This document shows, piece by piece, positions 31,570 through 41,865 of a DNA stretch of 64,000 bases. This DNA is from JANXMY01 sp964251675 (GTDB lineage Bacteria; Armatimonadota; Armatimonadia; Armatimonadales; Capsulimonadaceae). The stretch is from positions 70,821 to 134,820 of the forward strand of contig CAXUKS010000008.1 in NCBI GenBank assembly GCA_964251675.1, in the 5' to 3' direction. Each line of letters begins with the position of its first letter. The first letter of the stretch is position 1. Both the position numbers and the translations under genes were made by a program. Under the pieces are notes generated by a model, which was given only the letters and a program-made list of their open reading frames with translations, made no database searches and had not been told where the DNA came from.

Positions 31570-34500
31570 ATGTCAAATACAGCCACATCTAATCTAGTCA
31601 TCCAAATCACTGCCGACGCCCAAAAAGCTATCACTACGATGCGCAACATGGGGCAAAAAGTGGCTGGAATTGCGGCTGAAACTGCTAAAAATGCACAGGG
31701 GATTGAACTTTCTGCGGCTGAAAAGGCACTGGCAGCTAAAAAGCGGCTCCTTGTCAACCAAAAAGAGTGGGAGTACAGAAATAATCTTGCGACAGGCACT
31801 CAGCTTAAGGCCGCTTTGCAAGATCAGCAGGCTTCCTACCAGCAGTTTGGCACCCAGTGGACTACGATTTCCAGGCGAATTGCGCGCATCGATGCAGATA
31901 TTCAGCGCCAGCGTGTAGCAGCTCAGAAACAAGCAGATCAGGCTATTCTGGCAGCTCAAAAGCAGGCGGCACAAGCACAGGCTGCGACGAATCAGCAGGC
32001 AGCACAGGCCGCTACGGCGCAAACACGCGCACAGGCAGCCTCAGCGCGAGCTGCTGCGAAGAATTCCGTCCAGGGGCAGCAAGCTGCTCAAAAGCGCGGC
32101 GCTGCTGTAAGTCAGATCGGGGATGGCCTGGCTTACGGCGGCGTCGCGGTGCTCGGGGGGCTTGGAGTTGCGACAAAAGAGGCCGTCGGTTACGACCAGG
32201 CCCTGCGAAACGTTGACTCCATCGCTCACCTGACCACCGCACAATTCGAGGATATGCGAAAGGCAGTCCTTGACATTTCTAAAGACCCGAGCATTCGACA
32301 GACGCCAGAAGACCTCGCGAAGGGCCTGTACGATGTTTACTCCTCGGGCTTCAGCGGTGCAAAAGCGCTCGACATCCTCAAGGTGAGCGCCGAAGGCGCC
32401 TCTGCTGGTATGTCGGACACATCCACTTCGAGCCGCGTGCTCATGGCAGTGCTTAATTCTGGCATCAGTGGCGTCACATCGACCAAACAGGCGATGGACG
32501 TTCTTTTCCAGACCGTGAACCTCGGTGTCGTCAATTTCAGCGAACTTGCGGATTCCATTGGCCCCATTCTTCCCATTGCCAAAACCGCTGGCGTTTCTTT
32601 GCAGGAAGTCGCGGCGGCGATGGCCGCGCTCACACTCCAGGGCATCAAAGCAGACGAGGCTGCCACCGAGATCAAGGGCGTCATCGAAAAGCTCATCCAC
32701 CCTTCCGAGGGTGCAGCAAAGGCGATGGACAAGCTTGGTATCGTGCATGGCATCACCGCTGTGCGAGCCGAGGGCCTGAAAGGCGCGCTGCTTAACGTGG
32801 TAGAGGCCACTAAGAAGCACCAAGACGCCCTCCCCGCGCTGTTCCCTGAAATCCGCAGCTTCATCGGCCTCCAGGCCCTGGCCTCGGATGGTGCAAAGAA
32901 ATACTCCGAAACACTCAATTCGATGACGCACGCCAGCGACGGAGCTGGTCAGATGCAGGAGGCTCTGGCACGCCAAAACCAAGGTGCTGGAGCACAAATG
33001 GAAGCGCTTCAGAAAGATGCTTCCAGAGTCGGAATTGAGATTGGAACAGTTCTTCTCCCAATTTTCAGAGATATGCTCAAAACAGTTGAAAGTGCTGTCA
33101 AGAGTTATGAGTCGATGAGCCATGCTGCCCAGTCGATGACAGTGCGCTTATTGGCGTTTGGCGCTGCAGGCACAGTCGCGCTCGTAGGCATCGTTAAATT
33201 AATTACAGGCATCAAAGAAGCCATTGCTCTTTTCGGCCTATTCCAGGGCGCGGCAGTGGCAGCAGGAGGCGCGCAGGCCGCAGCAGCAGCAGGAGGCGCA
33301 ACAGCATTCGCGGTGGCTGCGCCCTGGGCCGTCGCAATCTTAGCGGCCATTGCGCTCATTGTTTTGCTGAAAGTCAAGTTTGACGAAGCTGCAGAAGCCC
33401 AAGACAAGCTGGCAAAAAAGAAACTGGCGCTCAAGAATTTCACCGACACTGGCGACACGACTAAAAACATTTCTAATCAGATCAGCCTAAACCAGACTGA
33501 GACTGCGCTTGAGAAAAAGCAACTGGCCGCGCTCAAAAAAGACCCGTTTAGCTATGTAGGCCCTGGAGGGGTTGTCAAGACAACCCAGATCGGCGGCAGG
33601 GGTGGCATGAATGTCGCCCAGGCAGAAGCACGAAACCAAGCAGACATCAAGGCCAGAGAAGACCATATCGCTGGCATGGAAGCCAGTACGCGCGCGCTGG
33701 CCTTAGACCGTGACACGACTTCCAGCCTTTCTAACACACGCCGAAACCTGGAAGGCTCAATCGGAAAGTCGAAGAAGTCTGAAGACGACATTGCAAAAGA
33801 ACTGGTCGACTTAAAAAACCGCATCGCCACTACACGCCCAGGGCGCGGTGGTAGCGCCCTGCCTGCTGGAATGAACATGACCCAGGCGAATGCGCGCGTT
33901 GATAAGCTAACGAGTGACCTTGCAGCATTGCGTTCTGATCGTGCTAAAAACGAAAAGTCACTAATTAAAGCGAAGCACGAAGAAAATTTAGCAAACCAGG
34001 AAGGCACCGCCGACAGCGGAATTGGAATGCAGATTGCTAACGAAGCCCTTCGCCGCCAGAAAGTTGATTCTAAGAAATTCGTTCACCACTGCCAAGAACT
34101 GGCTCGCACGACTGTTCAGGATGTCACGCACGCTTTCGATGGCATCTGGGATCGTTCCAAAGACGCATCGGCTAAAACAAACCTAGCTCGCTTCCAGAAA
34201 GCAGGGCTTGCACGCCGATACACGCCTGGTCAGAAACTGGCTCCTGGCACGCTGCTTTACTCAACCACAATGGGCGGCGATTCGGGCCATGTGCAGACAA
34301 TTGGCCCCCAGGGACAGCGATTGGACCAGTACGGATCGAATCACTTCGACGAAAAAAACTTCCAGTGGTTTGTGGCCCCTCCTGCAGGAGGCAGGGCAGT
34401 AGCCCCGCTTGCTGCAGATGCTGCTGGTGCGTCAGGTGGATCAAGCACCAGCGATAAAGCAGCCGAAAAAATCGCGGACCAGCGCGCCAATGCGCGCACG

Positions 34501-36357
34501 ATCTACGCAAACGCGGCTGTAGCCGACGCTAAATCTGCCTTTGATGCGATGCTTGCCGCGCTAAAAGACAAGGGCGCTGGCATGACTCCTGCCGAGCGTG
34601 CGAAACTGGTAGCGAGCCTCAAAGTTCAAGCTGGCAAAATACGTTCTTTGTTGGATAAATCTGCAAACTCAAGCCTGGCTCAAGACCCTACCAACCCTGC
34701 CGCGATTGCACAAAACAGCGTCGATCACAAGCAAAACCAGCGCGATTATATCGACATGGTGAAAACTGCAGGCGACGCAGGCCAGGATGCTGCAGACAAG
34801 GCTGCGAAGGCCCACGAAGAGCTTGAGCGAAAGCGCCGTTCTTCCGAGCGTGCAAGGCTTGAAGCTGTCAAACGTGTTCAGGAGTTTGACTTGCGCGGGC
34901 TGGAGATTGGCAAAGACGCTGCTCAAACCGACCAGGAACGGGCAGACGCAAACGACAGGATCGCCGCACAAAAGGGTCTGATCGCACTCACAGACAAGCA
35001 CATCGGCGCAAACTCCGACGATGAACAGGCGCGCACTGCTGCAGCTACCATTTATGCAGCGGCCCTGCGAGACATCAACGCTGCCCACACTCAGGAAGGC
35101 GTTGAGCTGACAAAGAATGGCAGGCAGCGTGAGATTGACCTGCTGCGTGCTCAGGCCGATGCCACTGGCGACCTTGTTGGAAAAGACGTTCTTCTATCCC
35201 GCGCAGAAGCTGCAGCCCTTGCTATCGCTTCTCCCGACGATCTTCCTATCTTAAACTCTCAGTTTGACGAATCCAGAAGGCAGCGCGGTATCGGGATCGG
35301 CGAAGACTCGGCACGGTCTGATCTTCACAATGCCGTCAATGGCAAGGCAGGCGCGTTCAACAGCTACCGCTCAACGAGTAACTCCACGGACAGCCTGCGT
35401 GATCCCAAAGACTTGGCATTTTCCGCTGCCTCCAAAATCAACGAAATCCTGGGCGCGGTTGACGAAGCGAAGGCTCGCAACCCGCGCAAGCCAGGCATCG
35501 CGCTGAGTGATGTCATGCCTTACATCAAGGAACTCTTGAAGAAGGCAGCTATCGACGGAGAAGCTGGAGACCAGGCGAACCAGTCTCTCAAAGACTACAA
35601 AAGCCAGCACGACGATTGGGGTAATTACCGTCGCCAGATGACAGATTCTCTGTCTCAAAGTGCCGATGCCGCAGGCAAAGACTTCATTTCTCGCCTGCTG
35701 GATGGCAAAAACTCAAAAGGTGCCTGGAAAGATTTCTGGGGATCGATGCAGCAGATGGGCAAGCAGGCCCTGGTCAACACGTTCTACGACAGGGTCGTGA
35801 AGAAGGCATTCGATTCGATCTTTGATTCAATCGGAGACCAGCTCGGGTCTGCGCTGAAGGGTGGTGGTTCTCAGCTTATTAAGGCTGGCTTGCAGTTCGC
35901 CCTGATCGTCGGCGCGGTGATGAACCTGAGCGGCAAGAATGGCAAGAAAAAGCAGCGAAACTCCATCTTTGGTGCTGTTCTTGGAGGCGTCGCAGGGAGC
36001 TTTTTTGGCTCTGCTGGTGTCGGCGCTGAAATCGGCGCGAATTTGGGTGGAATGTTTGCGGCAGGCGGACGACCTCCAGTTGGGAAGTGGAGCCTTGTAG
36101 GAGAATCTGGCCCAGAATTGGTCCGATTTGACAGCCCTGGAACGGTCATTCCTAACCACAAAATCGGCCCTATGATGTCTCCTGCGCCTTGGTCTGGAAG
36201 CGCAAGGCGCTCTTCTACGTCATCAGCGGCTGCAGGCGCGGGTGGAACGAATGTCAACGTCACCAGCCACCACTACGGCGACATCAAGAATGGCACCGAC
36301 ATCTCCATGATCAACGATAATCTGGTGGAAACTCTCGCTCGAAAAATCAGGCTCTAA
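31570..36357 (+). CDS. Tape measure protein with internal cysteine peptidase-like domain
   Basis: A 1595-aa tail length protein. It starts with a long coiled coil rich in Gln/Ala (residues about 90-180), then a TP901-type core domain (residues about 215-500, ISKDPSIRQTPEDLAKGLYD), hydrophobic segments near residues 520-610 and a central domain with C841 in FVHHCQEL and H907 in GDSGHVQT, as in NlpC/CHAP-like wall hydrolases. The C-terminus is glycine-rich. By the usual 1.5 angstrom per residue rule the tail would be roughly 200-240 nm. The peptidase-like domain may open the cell wall on infection. Confidence 0.88.
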   Translation: MSNTATSNLVIQITADAQKAITTMRNMGQKVAGIAAETAKNAQGIELSAAEKALAAKKRLLVNQKEWEYRNNLATGTQLKAALQDQQASYQQFGTQWTTISRRIARIDADIQRQRVAAQKQADQAILAAQKQAAQAQAATNQQAAQAATAQTRAQAASARAAAKNSVQGQQAAQKRGAAVSQIGDGLAYGGVAVLGGLGVATKEAVGYDQALRNVDSIAHLTTAQFEDMRKAVLDISKDPSIRQTPEDLAKGLYDVYSSGFSGAKALDILKVSAEGASAGMSDTSTSSRVLMAVLNSGISGVTSTKQAMDVLFQTVNLGVVNFSELADSIGPILPIAKTAGVSLQEVAAAMAALTLQGIKADEAATEIKGVIEKLIHPSEGAAKAMDKLGIVHGITAVRAEGLKGALLNVVEATKKHQDALPALFPEIRSFIGLQALASDGAKKYSETLNSMTHASDGAGQMQEALARQNQGAGAQMEALQKDASRVGIEIGTVLLPIFRDMLKTVESAVKSYESMSHAAQSMTVRLLAFGAAGTVALVGIVKLITGIKEAIALFGLFQGAAVAAGGAQAAAAAGGATAFAVAAPWAVAILAAIALIVLLKVKFDEAAEAQDKLAKKKLALKNFTDTGDTTKNISNQISLNQTETALEKKQLAALKKDPFSYVGPGGVVKTTQIGGRGGMNVAQAEARNQADIKAREDHIAGMEASTRALALDRDTTSSLSNTRRNLEGSIGKSKKSEDDIAKELVDLKNRIATTRPGRGGSALPAGMNMTQANARVDKLTSDLAALRSDRAKNEKSLIKAKHEENLANQEGTADSGIGMQIANEALRRQKVDSKKFVHHCQELARTTVQDVTHAFDGIWDRSKDASAKTNLARFQKAGLARRYTPGQKLAPGTLLYSTTMGGDSGHVQTIGPQGQRLDQYGSNHFDEKNFQWFVAPPAGGRAVAPLAADAAGASGGSSTSDKAAEKIADQRANARTIYANAAVADAKSAFDAMLAALKDKGAGMTPAERAKLVASLKVQAGKIRSLLDKSANSSLAQDPTNPAAIAQNSVDHKQNQRDYIDMVKTAGDAGQDAADKAAKAHEELERKRRSSERARLEAVKRVQEFDLRGLEIGKDAAQTDQERADANDRIAAQKGLIALTDKHIGANSDDEQARTAAATIYAAALRDINAAHTQEGVELTKNGRQREIDLLRAQADATGDLVGKDVLLSRAEAAALAIASPDDLPILNSQFDESRRQRGIGIGEDSARSDLHNAVNGKAGAFNSYRSTSNSTDSLRDPKDLAFSAASKINEILGAVDEAKARNPRKPGIALSDVMPYIKELLKKAAIDGEAGDQANQSLKDYKSQHDDWGNYRRQMTDSLSQSADAAGKDFISRLLDGKNSKGAWKDFWGSMQQMGKQALVNTFYDRVVKKAFDSIFDSIGDQLGSALKGGGSQLIKAGLQFALIVGAVMNLSGKNGKKKQRNSIFGAVLGGVAGSFFGSAGVGAEIGANLGGMFAAGGRPPVGKWSLVGESGPELVRFDSPGTVIPNHKIGPMMSPAPWSGSARRSSTSSAAAGAGGTNVNVTSHHYGDIKNGTDISMINDNLVETLARKIRL

Positions 36358-36360
36358 ACA

Positions 36361-37077
36361 ATGGCAGAACTCAATTTCACCTACAGCTACGGCGGGTACG
36401 TTTTGGACGGAATCGAAACGATCAACAAACCTACCCGTTATAAAGAACGAATTGCTTCTACTCCAGGGAGGGATGGAGGCTACTCTGGTGGCGCGCTCAT
36501 GGACACGCGCATTGTCACGATCAAGGGCACGCTCCTGGGCACAGACACGGGCGATCTTCGCGCGAAGCAGGATGCTTTTTACCAGGCACATCGGCCTTCA
36601 GTGGCTAACCAACTTATCATAAATGGTGACCGCTACTGCATGGCCGAGGTGCAAAGTATCACCGAGGCCGACTTTGAAGGCTTCTACCTTTGGGAATACA
36701 CGGTAGCTTTTCGCGCGGATGATCCCTACCTCTACGATGTCGCTACCCAGTCAAAAGCGCTTCCCGCAGGCACAACGACATTTACCGTGGCTGGCACAGC
36801 TACAGCCCTTCCTGCAATGAGTATAACGCCCTCTGCTGCAGGTCAGAATGTCACCGTCACGAATACTACTACTGGGGACGTGTTTTCATTCACCGCTGCT
36901 GGGAGTGGCGTTTACATCGCCGACAGCAAGCTTGAGACGTTCCTCTCGCCTTCCAGCACTGATGCTTCCAGCCTTCTCACTGCGGCCAGTGTCTTCCTCG
37001 GGCTGGCAAACGGAACGAACACAATCACCGTGACGGGCGGAACAGCTTCCCTCACCTGGCAAAATCGCTACTTCTGA
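36361..37077 (+). CDS. Distal tail protein (Dit)
   Basis: A 238-aa protein with the Dit N-terminal beta-barrel pattern: FTYSYGGYVLDGIETINKPT, then STPGRDGGYSGGALMDTRIV and the strand WEYTVAFRADDPYLYD; the C-terminal half is a beta sandwich. It forms the hub ring connecting tail tube and tip. Three bases after the tape measure gene; its TGA overlaps the next ATG. Confidence 0.78.
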   Translation: MAELNFTYSYGGYVLDGIETINKPTRYKERIASTPGRDGGYSGGALMDTRIVTIKGTLLGTDTGDLRAKQDAFYQAHRPSVANQLIINGDRYCMAEVQSITEADFEGFYLWEYTVAFRADDPYLYDVATQSKALPAGTTTFTVAGTATALPAMSITPSAAGQNVTVTNTTTGDVFSFTAAGSGVYIADSKLETFLSPSSTDASSLLTAASVFLGLANGTNTITVTGGTASLTWQNRYF

Positions 37078-40000
37078 TGACAAAAAACCTCAAAATCACA
37101 CTTTTCGGAACTGACGGCAAGCGCAAGAACCTGCCTGCCAAAAATATTACTGCAGTGTCATGGACTGAAGAGAGATATGGTGGCTGGGCCGATTTCAACG
37201 TGGATACAGCCGCTCGGATTGACGAGCTTGCGAATGTAGTCACTGGCGACACAGTTGAATTCCGCCTCGGCGGAAAGCTTCTGTACCGTGGAGAAATCAC
37301 ATCCCGAAAACGCACACTATCCGACCCCGACAAGCTGGCTCTAAGTGGCTATGGCCGACTTTTGCGAGTGGGCAGGATTATCGCGCGCAAACGTTATGCG
37401 AGTGCCGAATATGGCGAAGATGTCGCCTTGCTGTTTCGAGACCTTGCCCGCGACTGGGTGCAACCAGATCAGCCGAGTCTTGTTATCGCCGCAGAACCTC
37501 TCGGCACGAATTTAACAGCCGTGGATGCCTGGGAGCGCAAACTCAAAGACGTTTTTGACGATCTAACGCAGGCCAGCGGAAACGCGGGTGTCTGGGGTGT
37601 GGATGCCGTCGACGATGCGGCTTCTGCCGACTTTGGCAAAGATCGTCTCTACGTTCACCCGATTTCGAGCACTGCCGATTACACGATCATGGTGCCTGGA
37701 AACAACGTCACAGAGGCAAGTGGTGGTCAAGACACTGCCGATGTGGTCAATGTCGTGCATATCCAGGGAGGCGCGCCAAAGTTTCCTAACTTATTGACCA
37801 ATGGAAGTTTTGAAAAGCCCGTGTACGGCGGCGACCAGGGAGTCGGCAATCTGCTGCTTGACCCAGGGTTCGACACACAGGATCACTGGAACTTCTTCGG
37901 CACTGACCCATCCTACGTCAAGACCAACGACTTTGCGGGCCAAACATATAGCGGCGATTATATGCTGCTCACCGACCATTCTGGTGAAGGCGCTTCGCAG
38001 ACGGTGACTACAGGTGTGGTGCAGGGGCGCGACTATGTGCTTTCAGCACACGCACGTCAGCAGAATGCGTCGTTTACGGCGCAAAGTACAGGCCGCGTGA
38101 CGCTCAATTGGCTGGACTCTGGTGGCAACACCGTTTCCACTGTTACGATCAGCGAGAGCGTGATCGCGCCTCCGTCGAGTGCATGGGAATACTACGAGAC
38201 CGTGGTGCGCCCGCCAGCGAATGCCGCTGGCGCGAAAGTTTCAGTGCAGTGTGTGGCCCTCGGCAGCAATGGCATCTGCTGGGATCAAGTTGGGCTGGTT
38301 GACACGACAATTATCAGCCAGGACGCCTGGGACACCGTCGCCTTCGGCGATGCTAAAATTGTCGCGCAAAACTGGGTGAGCCAGGATTCGCATGGTGGTG
38401 GATACTGCCTTGACCTTTCAGCACAGGCATCTGACGCCGACGGGCACGATCTGCACCTCGAAGCCAAAAACGAAGCTAAATTCACAGTTCTGGGTGGGCA
38501 GGATGTTGTTTTCCAGGCTTGGTTCAAGTCCCCTCCAGGCGTCACAAGCAACCCAAAGATGTTTCTGGAAGTGCATACAAACCGCACGGACGGCAGCGAC
38601 AACCCGTTTTTTTTGACCAAGTACGTCATTCCCGCTGGGAGCGGCTGGGCAGACTGGACGCCGATCTCCTGCACGCATCATTTTGCGGGTGACTCTGGCT
38701 ATGGCCGCGCCTACATCACGTTCCGAGGCTCAGGAGAAGTTCTGATCGACGATCTGTGTATGCGTGACGCGTCTGTTTACGACCCTGCAAACCCAGCGGC
38801 GTTCTTCATCGAGGATGGTAACTACGAAGTCGTTTTGCGCGCTTCGGACCTCTTTGCGGGCGATCCCGCGAACGTGTTGGTGCAGCAAAGTGAAGCAACT
38901 TATGGCGCTCGCGCAGAGATCGAAAGCCAGTCTGATTTAACAAATCTGATCGACGCTACCAACTGGGCGCGCGCTTACCTTCTCACGCACGCGCTCCCTC
39001 CAGTCATGCCCACGGTGACCCTGGCAGACGATCTGCGGCCCTTCAGGTGCGGACAGGTAGTCAGGCTTGCAGGCAGGGACGGAGCCGCTTTGTCGGGTGG
39101 AAACGACCTGGCTATCGCAAGAATTCGCCGCGACTTTTCAGACAACAAACTCTCGACCACGCTGGAACTTGAGCGCGAACAAAAAGACTTGGCATCCCAG
39201 GTGCTTGAGCTGGTCAAGCGGACAAATGCTAATTCTACACCAGGCAGCGCTTCTGGTGGTGGAGGTTCATCTTCGCAGGGAGGCAGCTCACCAGGAGGTG
39301 GTGGCCCAGCGTATTTTGGCACCATCGCTTATTCTGACACACTTCCCACGCTGCACGATGCCTACGCGCCTGCTAACGGGCCACATGTGCTCGCTGCTGA
39401 AAGAACTCTTTGGAACAGCGCCATCACGCCTGCCGCTCCTGTCGCACCCACTGCAATTTCGTTAGTCTCAACGCTGTATGTCGGGGCCAGGATGGATTTG
39501 GGGTTTGGGGTGCAGTTTTTTGGAGTTGATCCTGCCGCGTCTTTCCAAACGACCTACTGGCAAAAAAGCCTCGACGGCGGCACCACTTGGATTGGGCCTG
39601 ATGGCACGTCTTCTACACGTTACCCTGGCGACATTTTCTACTTGTCTCAAAATTCAGGGGCGCTTCGTGTCCGCGCTCAAACGCAAAACCCACTGGGCGC
39701 TGTGTCTGCCTGGGTGAGCTACACCAGTGATGTTGCTTATGTTGCCCCTAACGCAGATGTCAGCGGAGAGGTAATCGCTTCTCGCACGGAACCAACAGCT
39801 TCACCACTGACAGCAGGCCAAACTTACGCAAGCCTGAAAGCGCGCCTCGATGGTCTTCTGACACGCATCGCAACCCTCTACACTCGCACGATTTCTGCAG
39901 GCACAGGGCTTTCAGGTGGTGGCGATCTTTCTGCCAATCGCACGATTTCTCTGGCTGCAGCAACAGCTTCAGTCATCGGCGGTGTGAAGCCAGGCACAGG

Positions 40001-40436
40001 GATTTCAGTGGCTGCCGACGGTACCTTGAGTTCATCTGGGCTTATCAAGCGCCGCGTATTGATGACATTTTACCCGAGTTCAACGACAGCGGATTCTGCG
40101 CCAAACACATCGCAAATGGCACGGCTTCCTCGCGGCACAGGTGGCAATGTTACCTCGTGGAAGGCTTCTGGCCCTGCTGTTTTGCATACAGAGGCAGGCA
40201 CCACCACTGCCACAACGTTCCAGGCGTTCTATGCCAACTCCACGGCGGCGTTTGGGGCTGGCACTGCGATCCTTTCTTCCAATCTTTCGGTGTCTGGCAC
40301 AGGCAGGCAGGAAGCTACAACGAGCACTTATAGCGCAGGCGCATCATCAATCGCCAGCGACTACGAAATCAGCCCCAAGTGGGCCGCGCAAACGGTGGCT
40401 GGCACCTACGCGACAATTCAGTTTGAAGAAGTTTAA
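37077..40436 (+). CDS. Tail hub (Tal-like) protein with carbohydrate-binding modules
   Basis: A 1119-aa protein. Residues 1-220 resemble the gp27/Tal hub (TEERYGGWADFNVDTAARID, VEFRLGGKLLYRGEI). Two jelly-roll-like binding modules follow (LLTNGSFEKP near 240, VTTGVVQGRDYVLSAHARQQ near 305, a second near 440-560). After another hub segment comes a Gly/Ser linker (residues about 720-745) and a C-terminal fibre region with the common phage motif GTGLSGGGDLSANRTISLA. It probably binds and perhaps degrades surface polysaccharide; no catalytic domain is evident. Confidence 0.78.
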   Translation: MTKNLKITLFGTDGKRKNLPAKNITAVSWTEERYGGWADFNVDTAARIDELANVVTGDTVEFRLGGKLLYRGEITSRKRTLSDPDKLALSGYGRLLRVGRIIARKRYASAEYGEDVALLFRDLARDWVQPDQPSLVIAAEPLGTNLTAVDAWERKLKDVFDDLTQASGNAGVWGVDAVDDAASADFGKDRLYVHPISSTADYTIMVPGNNVTEASGGQDTADVVNVVHIQGGAPKFPNLLTNGSFEKPVYGGDQGVGNLLLDPGFDTQDHWNFFGTDPSYVKTNDFAGQTYSGDYMLLTDHSGEGASQTVTTGVVQGRDYVLSAHARQQNASFTAQSTGRVTLNWLDSGGNTVSTVTISESVIAPPSSAWEYYETVVRPPANAAGAKVSVQCVALGSNGICWDQVGLVDTTIISQDAWDTVAFGDAKIVAQNWVSQDSHGGGYCLDLSAQASDADGHDLHLEAKNEAKFTVLGGQDVVFQAWFKSPPGVTSNPKMFLEVHTNRTDGSDNPFFLTKYVIPAGSGWADWTPISCTHHFAGDSGYGRAYITFRGSGEVLIDDLCMRDASVYDPANPAAFFIEDGNYEVVLRASDLFAGDPANVLVQQSEATYGARAEIESQSDLTNLIDATNWARAYLLTHALPPVMPTVTLADDLRPFRCGQVVRLAGRDGAALSGGNDLAIARIRRDFSDNKLSTTLELEREQKDLASQVLELVKRTNANSTPGSASGGGGSSSQGGSSPGGGGPAYFGTIAYSDTLPTLHDAYAPANGPHVLAAERTLWNSAITPAAPVAPTAISLVSTLYVGARMDLGFGVQFFGVDPAASFQTTYWQKSLDGGTTWIGPDGTSSTRYPGDIFYLSQNSGALRVRAQTQNPLGAVSAWVSYTSDVAYVAPNADVSGEVIASRTEPTASPLTAGQTYASLKARLDGLLTRIATLYTRTISAGTGLSGGGDLSANRTISLAAATASVIGGVKPGTGISVAADGTLSSSGLIKRRVLMTFYPSSTTADSAPNTSQMARLPRGTGGNVTSWKASGPAVLHTEAGTTTATTFQAFYANSTAAFGAGTAILSSNLSVSGTGRQEATTSTYSAGASSIASDYEISPKWAAQTVAGTYATIQFEEV

Positions 40437-40447
40437 GGACATTCGAA

Positions 40448-41473
40448 ATGCCAAACACACAAGTATCCCAGGGCGGCGTGGCTGTTGCTATACAGCCCTA
40501 TTCCGTTGCGCCAGGAAATCAGAGTCCTCGCCTAAAAATCCTTGACCCAAGCGGAAATTCAATTTATGACGACTACGGCAGCGCCAGTCTTGATGGCTAC
40601 CAAAACGGAATCAGCGTCGCGCACCAAGCCGCTGAGATTGCTGTAGGTGGTGACAATTTCTACGTTTACAACTTAAGCGCCGCCGCTTCTGTGCCACTTG
40701 GAACAGGCTATAAGCTGACAACCAGAGGCGACTCTAGCAATTTTGTCGCCACGGCATTTTTTGATGTAGTTATACCATCTGACACCACAGCCCCTGTTCC
40801 TCTGTCGGCAACGGTGAACGGAAATCAGCTTACAATTATTTGGACAGAAACTGGCTCGTCACCCGTTCTACAAGTGCCGCTTGGACTGCCTGATACGGTG
40901 TCTGCGGCGGGAGCAGGCGTGTCCGTCGACAATGCGACATACACACGCTCCACTACTGTTGACTTTCTCGGAAACCTCTATTATAGAAATAGCACAACAG
41001 GGCGGGGTATCGATTTTGGCAGCATCATCGGCGGGACGAGTGGGTGGCGACTCTACAATGGCTTGAACGCGGACGGCTCAATTGCTGGAAGCCGCGATTA
41101 CGAGAGCCCGACTTGCACATTTCCTAATTTTCCTCTGTCTGGTTGGTCAAACGCCGCTGGCGGCGCTGCGCCGCCACCCACTTTTACGCGAAGTTCTGGC
41201 GGTCAATACACTCCGAACCAGGGACTTTCCATCAGCGGCCTGTCTGGGGGCGCGGTCACTATTTCAAACGTTGTAACGAGTGGCACGACCACGACGGCGA
41301 CGCTTTCAAGGGTCATCGCCGCTGGTGAAACGGGAGGTACGCTAAGTGGTGCTGCAGGCGCTTTCAGCGACTCAGCGTCTACGCCAAACTATACTGCCGC
41401 GTTTTCTCTCTCAATTACGGTTGCGACCCCTGCCACTGCACCGCGCAACTTAACCACAGTTGTCGTTTATTAA
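40448..41473 (+). CDS. Tail tip/fibre protein
   Basis: A 341-aa beta-rich, Ser/Thr/Gly-rich protein. The first 110 residues form a jelly-roll-like unit (AVAIQPYSVAPGNQSPRLKI), followed by a short Ig-like domain (TVNGNQLTIIWTETGSSPVL) and a SwmB-like repeat region to the end. It follows the hub gene and is likely a receptor-binding or minor tail protein. No signal peptide. Confidence 0.6.
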   Translation: MPNTQVSQGGVAVAIQPYSVAPGNQSPRLKILDPSGNSIYDDYGSASLDGYQNGISVAHQAAEIAVGGDNFYVYNLSAAASVPLGTGYKLTTRGDSSNFVATAFFDVVIPSDTTAPVPLSATVNGNQLTIIWTETGSSPVLQVPLGLPDTVSAAGAGVSVDNATYTRSTTVDFLGNLYYRNSTTGRGIDFGSIIGGTSGWRLYNGLNADGSIAGSRDYESPTCTFPNFPLSGWSNAAGGAAPPPTFTRSSGGQYTPNQGLSISGLSGGAVTISNVVTSGTTTTATLSRVIAAGETGGTLSGAAGAFSDSASTPNYTAAFSLSITVATPATAPRNLTTVVVY

Positions 41474-41482
41474 GGATACATC

Positions 41483-41806
41483 ATGCCAAAACTCATCGAT
41501 GACTGGCAGGCTCCAGCTTCTGGTCAGCCAGATTCGTACAATCTTTATAATTACGATTCGTCCACTGGAGATGAAACGCTTGTCGCCAATGTGCCTGGCA
41601 ACGTAACTCACTATGAACAGAATGGCGTGGCCCCAGGTACTTACGATCATTATGTGAGTGCAGTCAAAGATGGCGTGCAATCTGTAGTAAGCAACGAGAC
41701 TTTGACCACTGTACTCGCGCCACCTCCAGCCACAAGCGAATCACCCATCTATTCGCACGTACTGCCCTATTCTCTTGTGCTAGACAACGTGCCAGGGCTG
41801 GCATGA
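41483..41806 (+). CDS. Small FN3-like tail protein
   Basis: A 107-aa protein holding one fibronectin III-like domain (DSYNLYNYDSSTGDETLVAN, GTYDHYVSAVKDGVQS) and a hydrophobic C-terminus. Last gene of the late block; a strong terminator follows. Probably displayed on the virion, where it could help surface attachment. Confidence 0.6.
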   Translation: MPKLIDDWQAPASGQPDSYNLYNYDSSTGDETLVANVPGNVTHYEQNGVAPGTYDHYVSAVKDGVQSVVSNETLTTVLAPPPATSESPIYSHVLPYSLVLDNVPGLA

Positions 41807-41816
41807 TCCTCAACCC

Positions 41817-41854
41817 AAACGCCCCGCCGAGGATTTCCTCGGCGGGGCGTTTTT
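41817..41854. terminator. Strong bidirectional terminator at the end of the late block
   Basis: AAACGCCCCGCCGAGGA pairs perfectly with TCCTCGGCGGGGCGTTT and T-runs are present in the rightward direction (A-residues leftward). It separates the rightward late genes from the leftward sigma factor gene. Confidence 0.92.
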
Positions 41855-41865
41855 ATCGATCAAGG

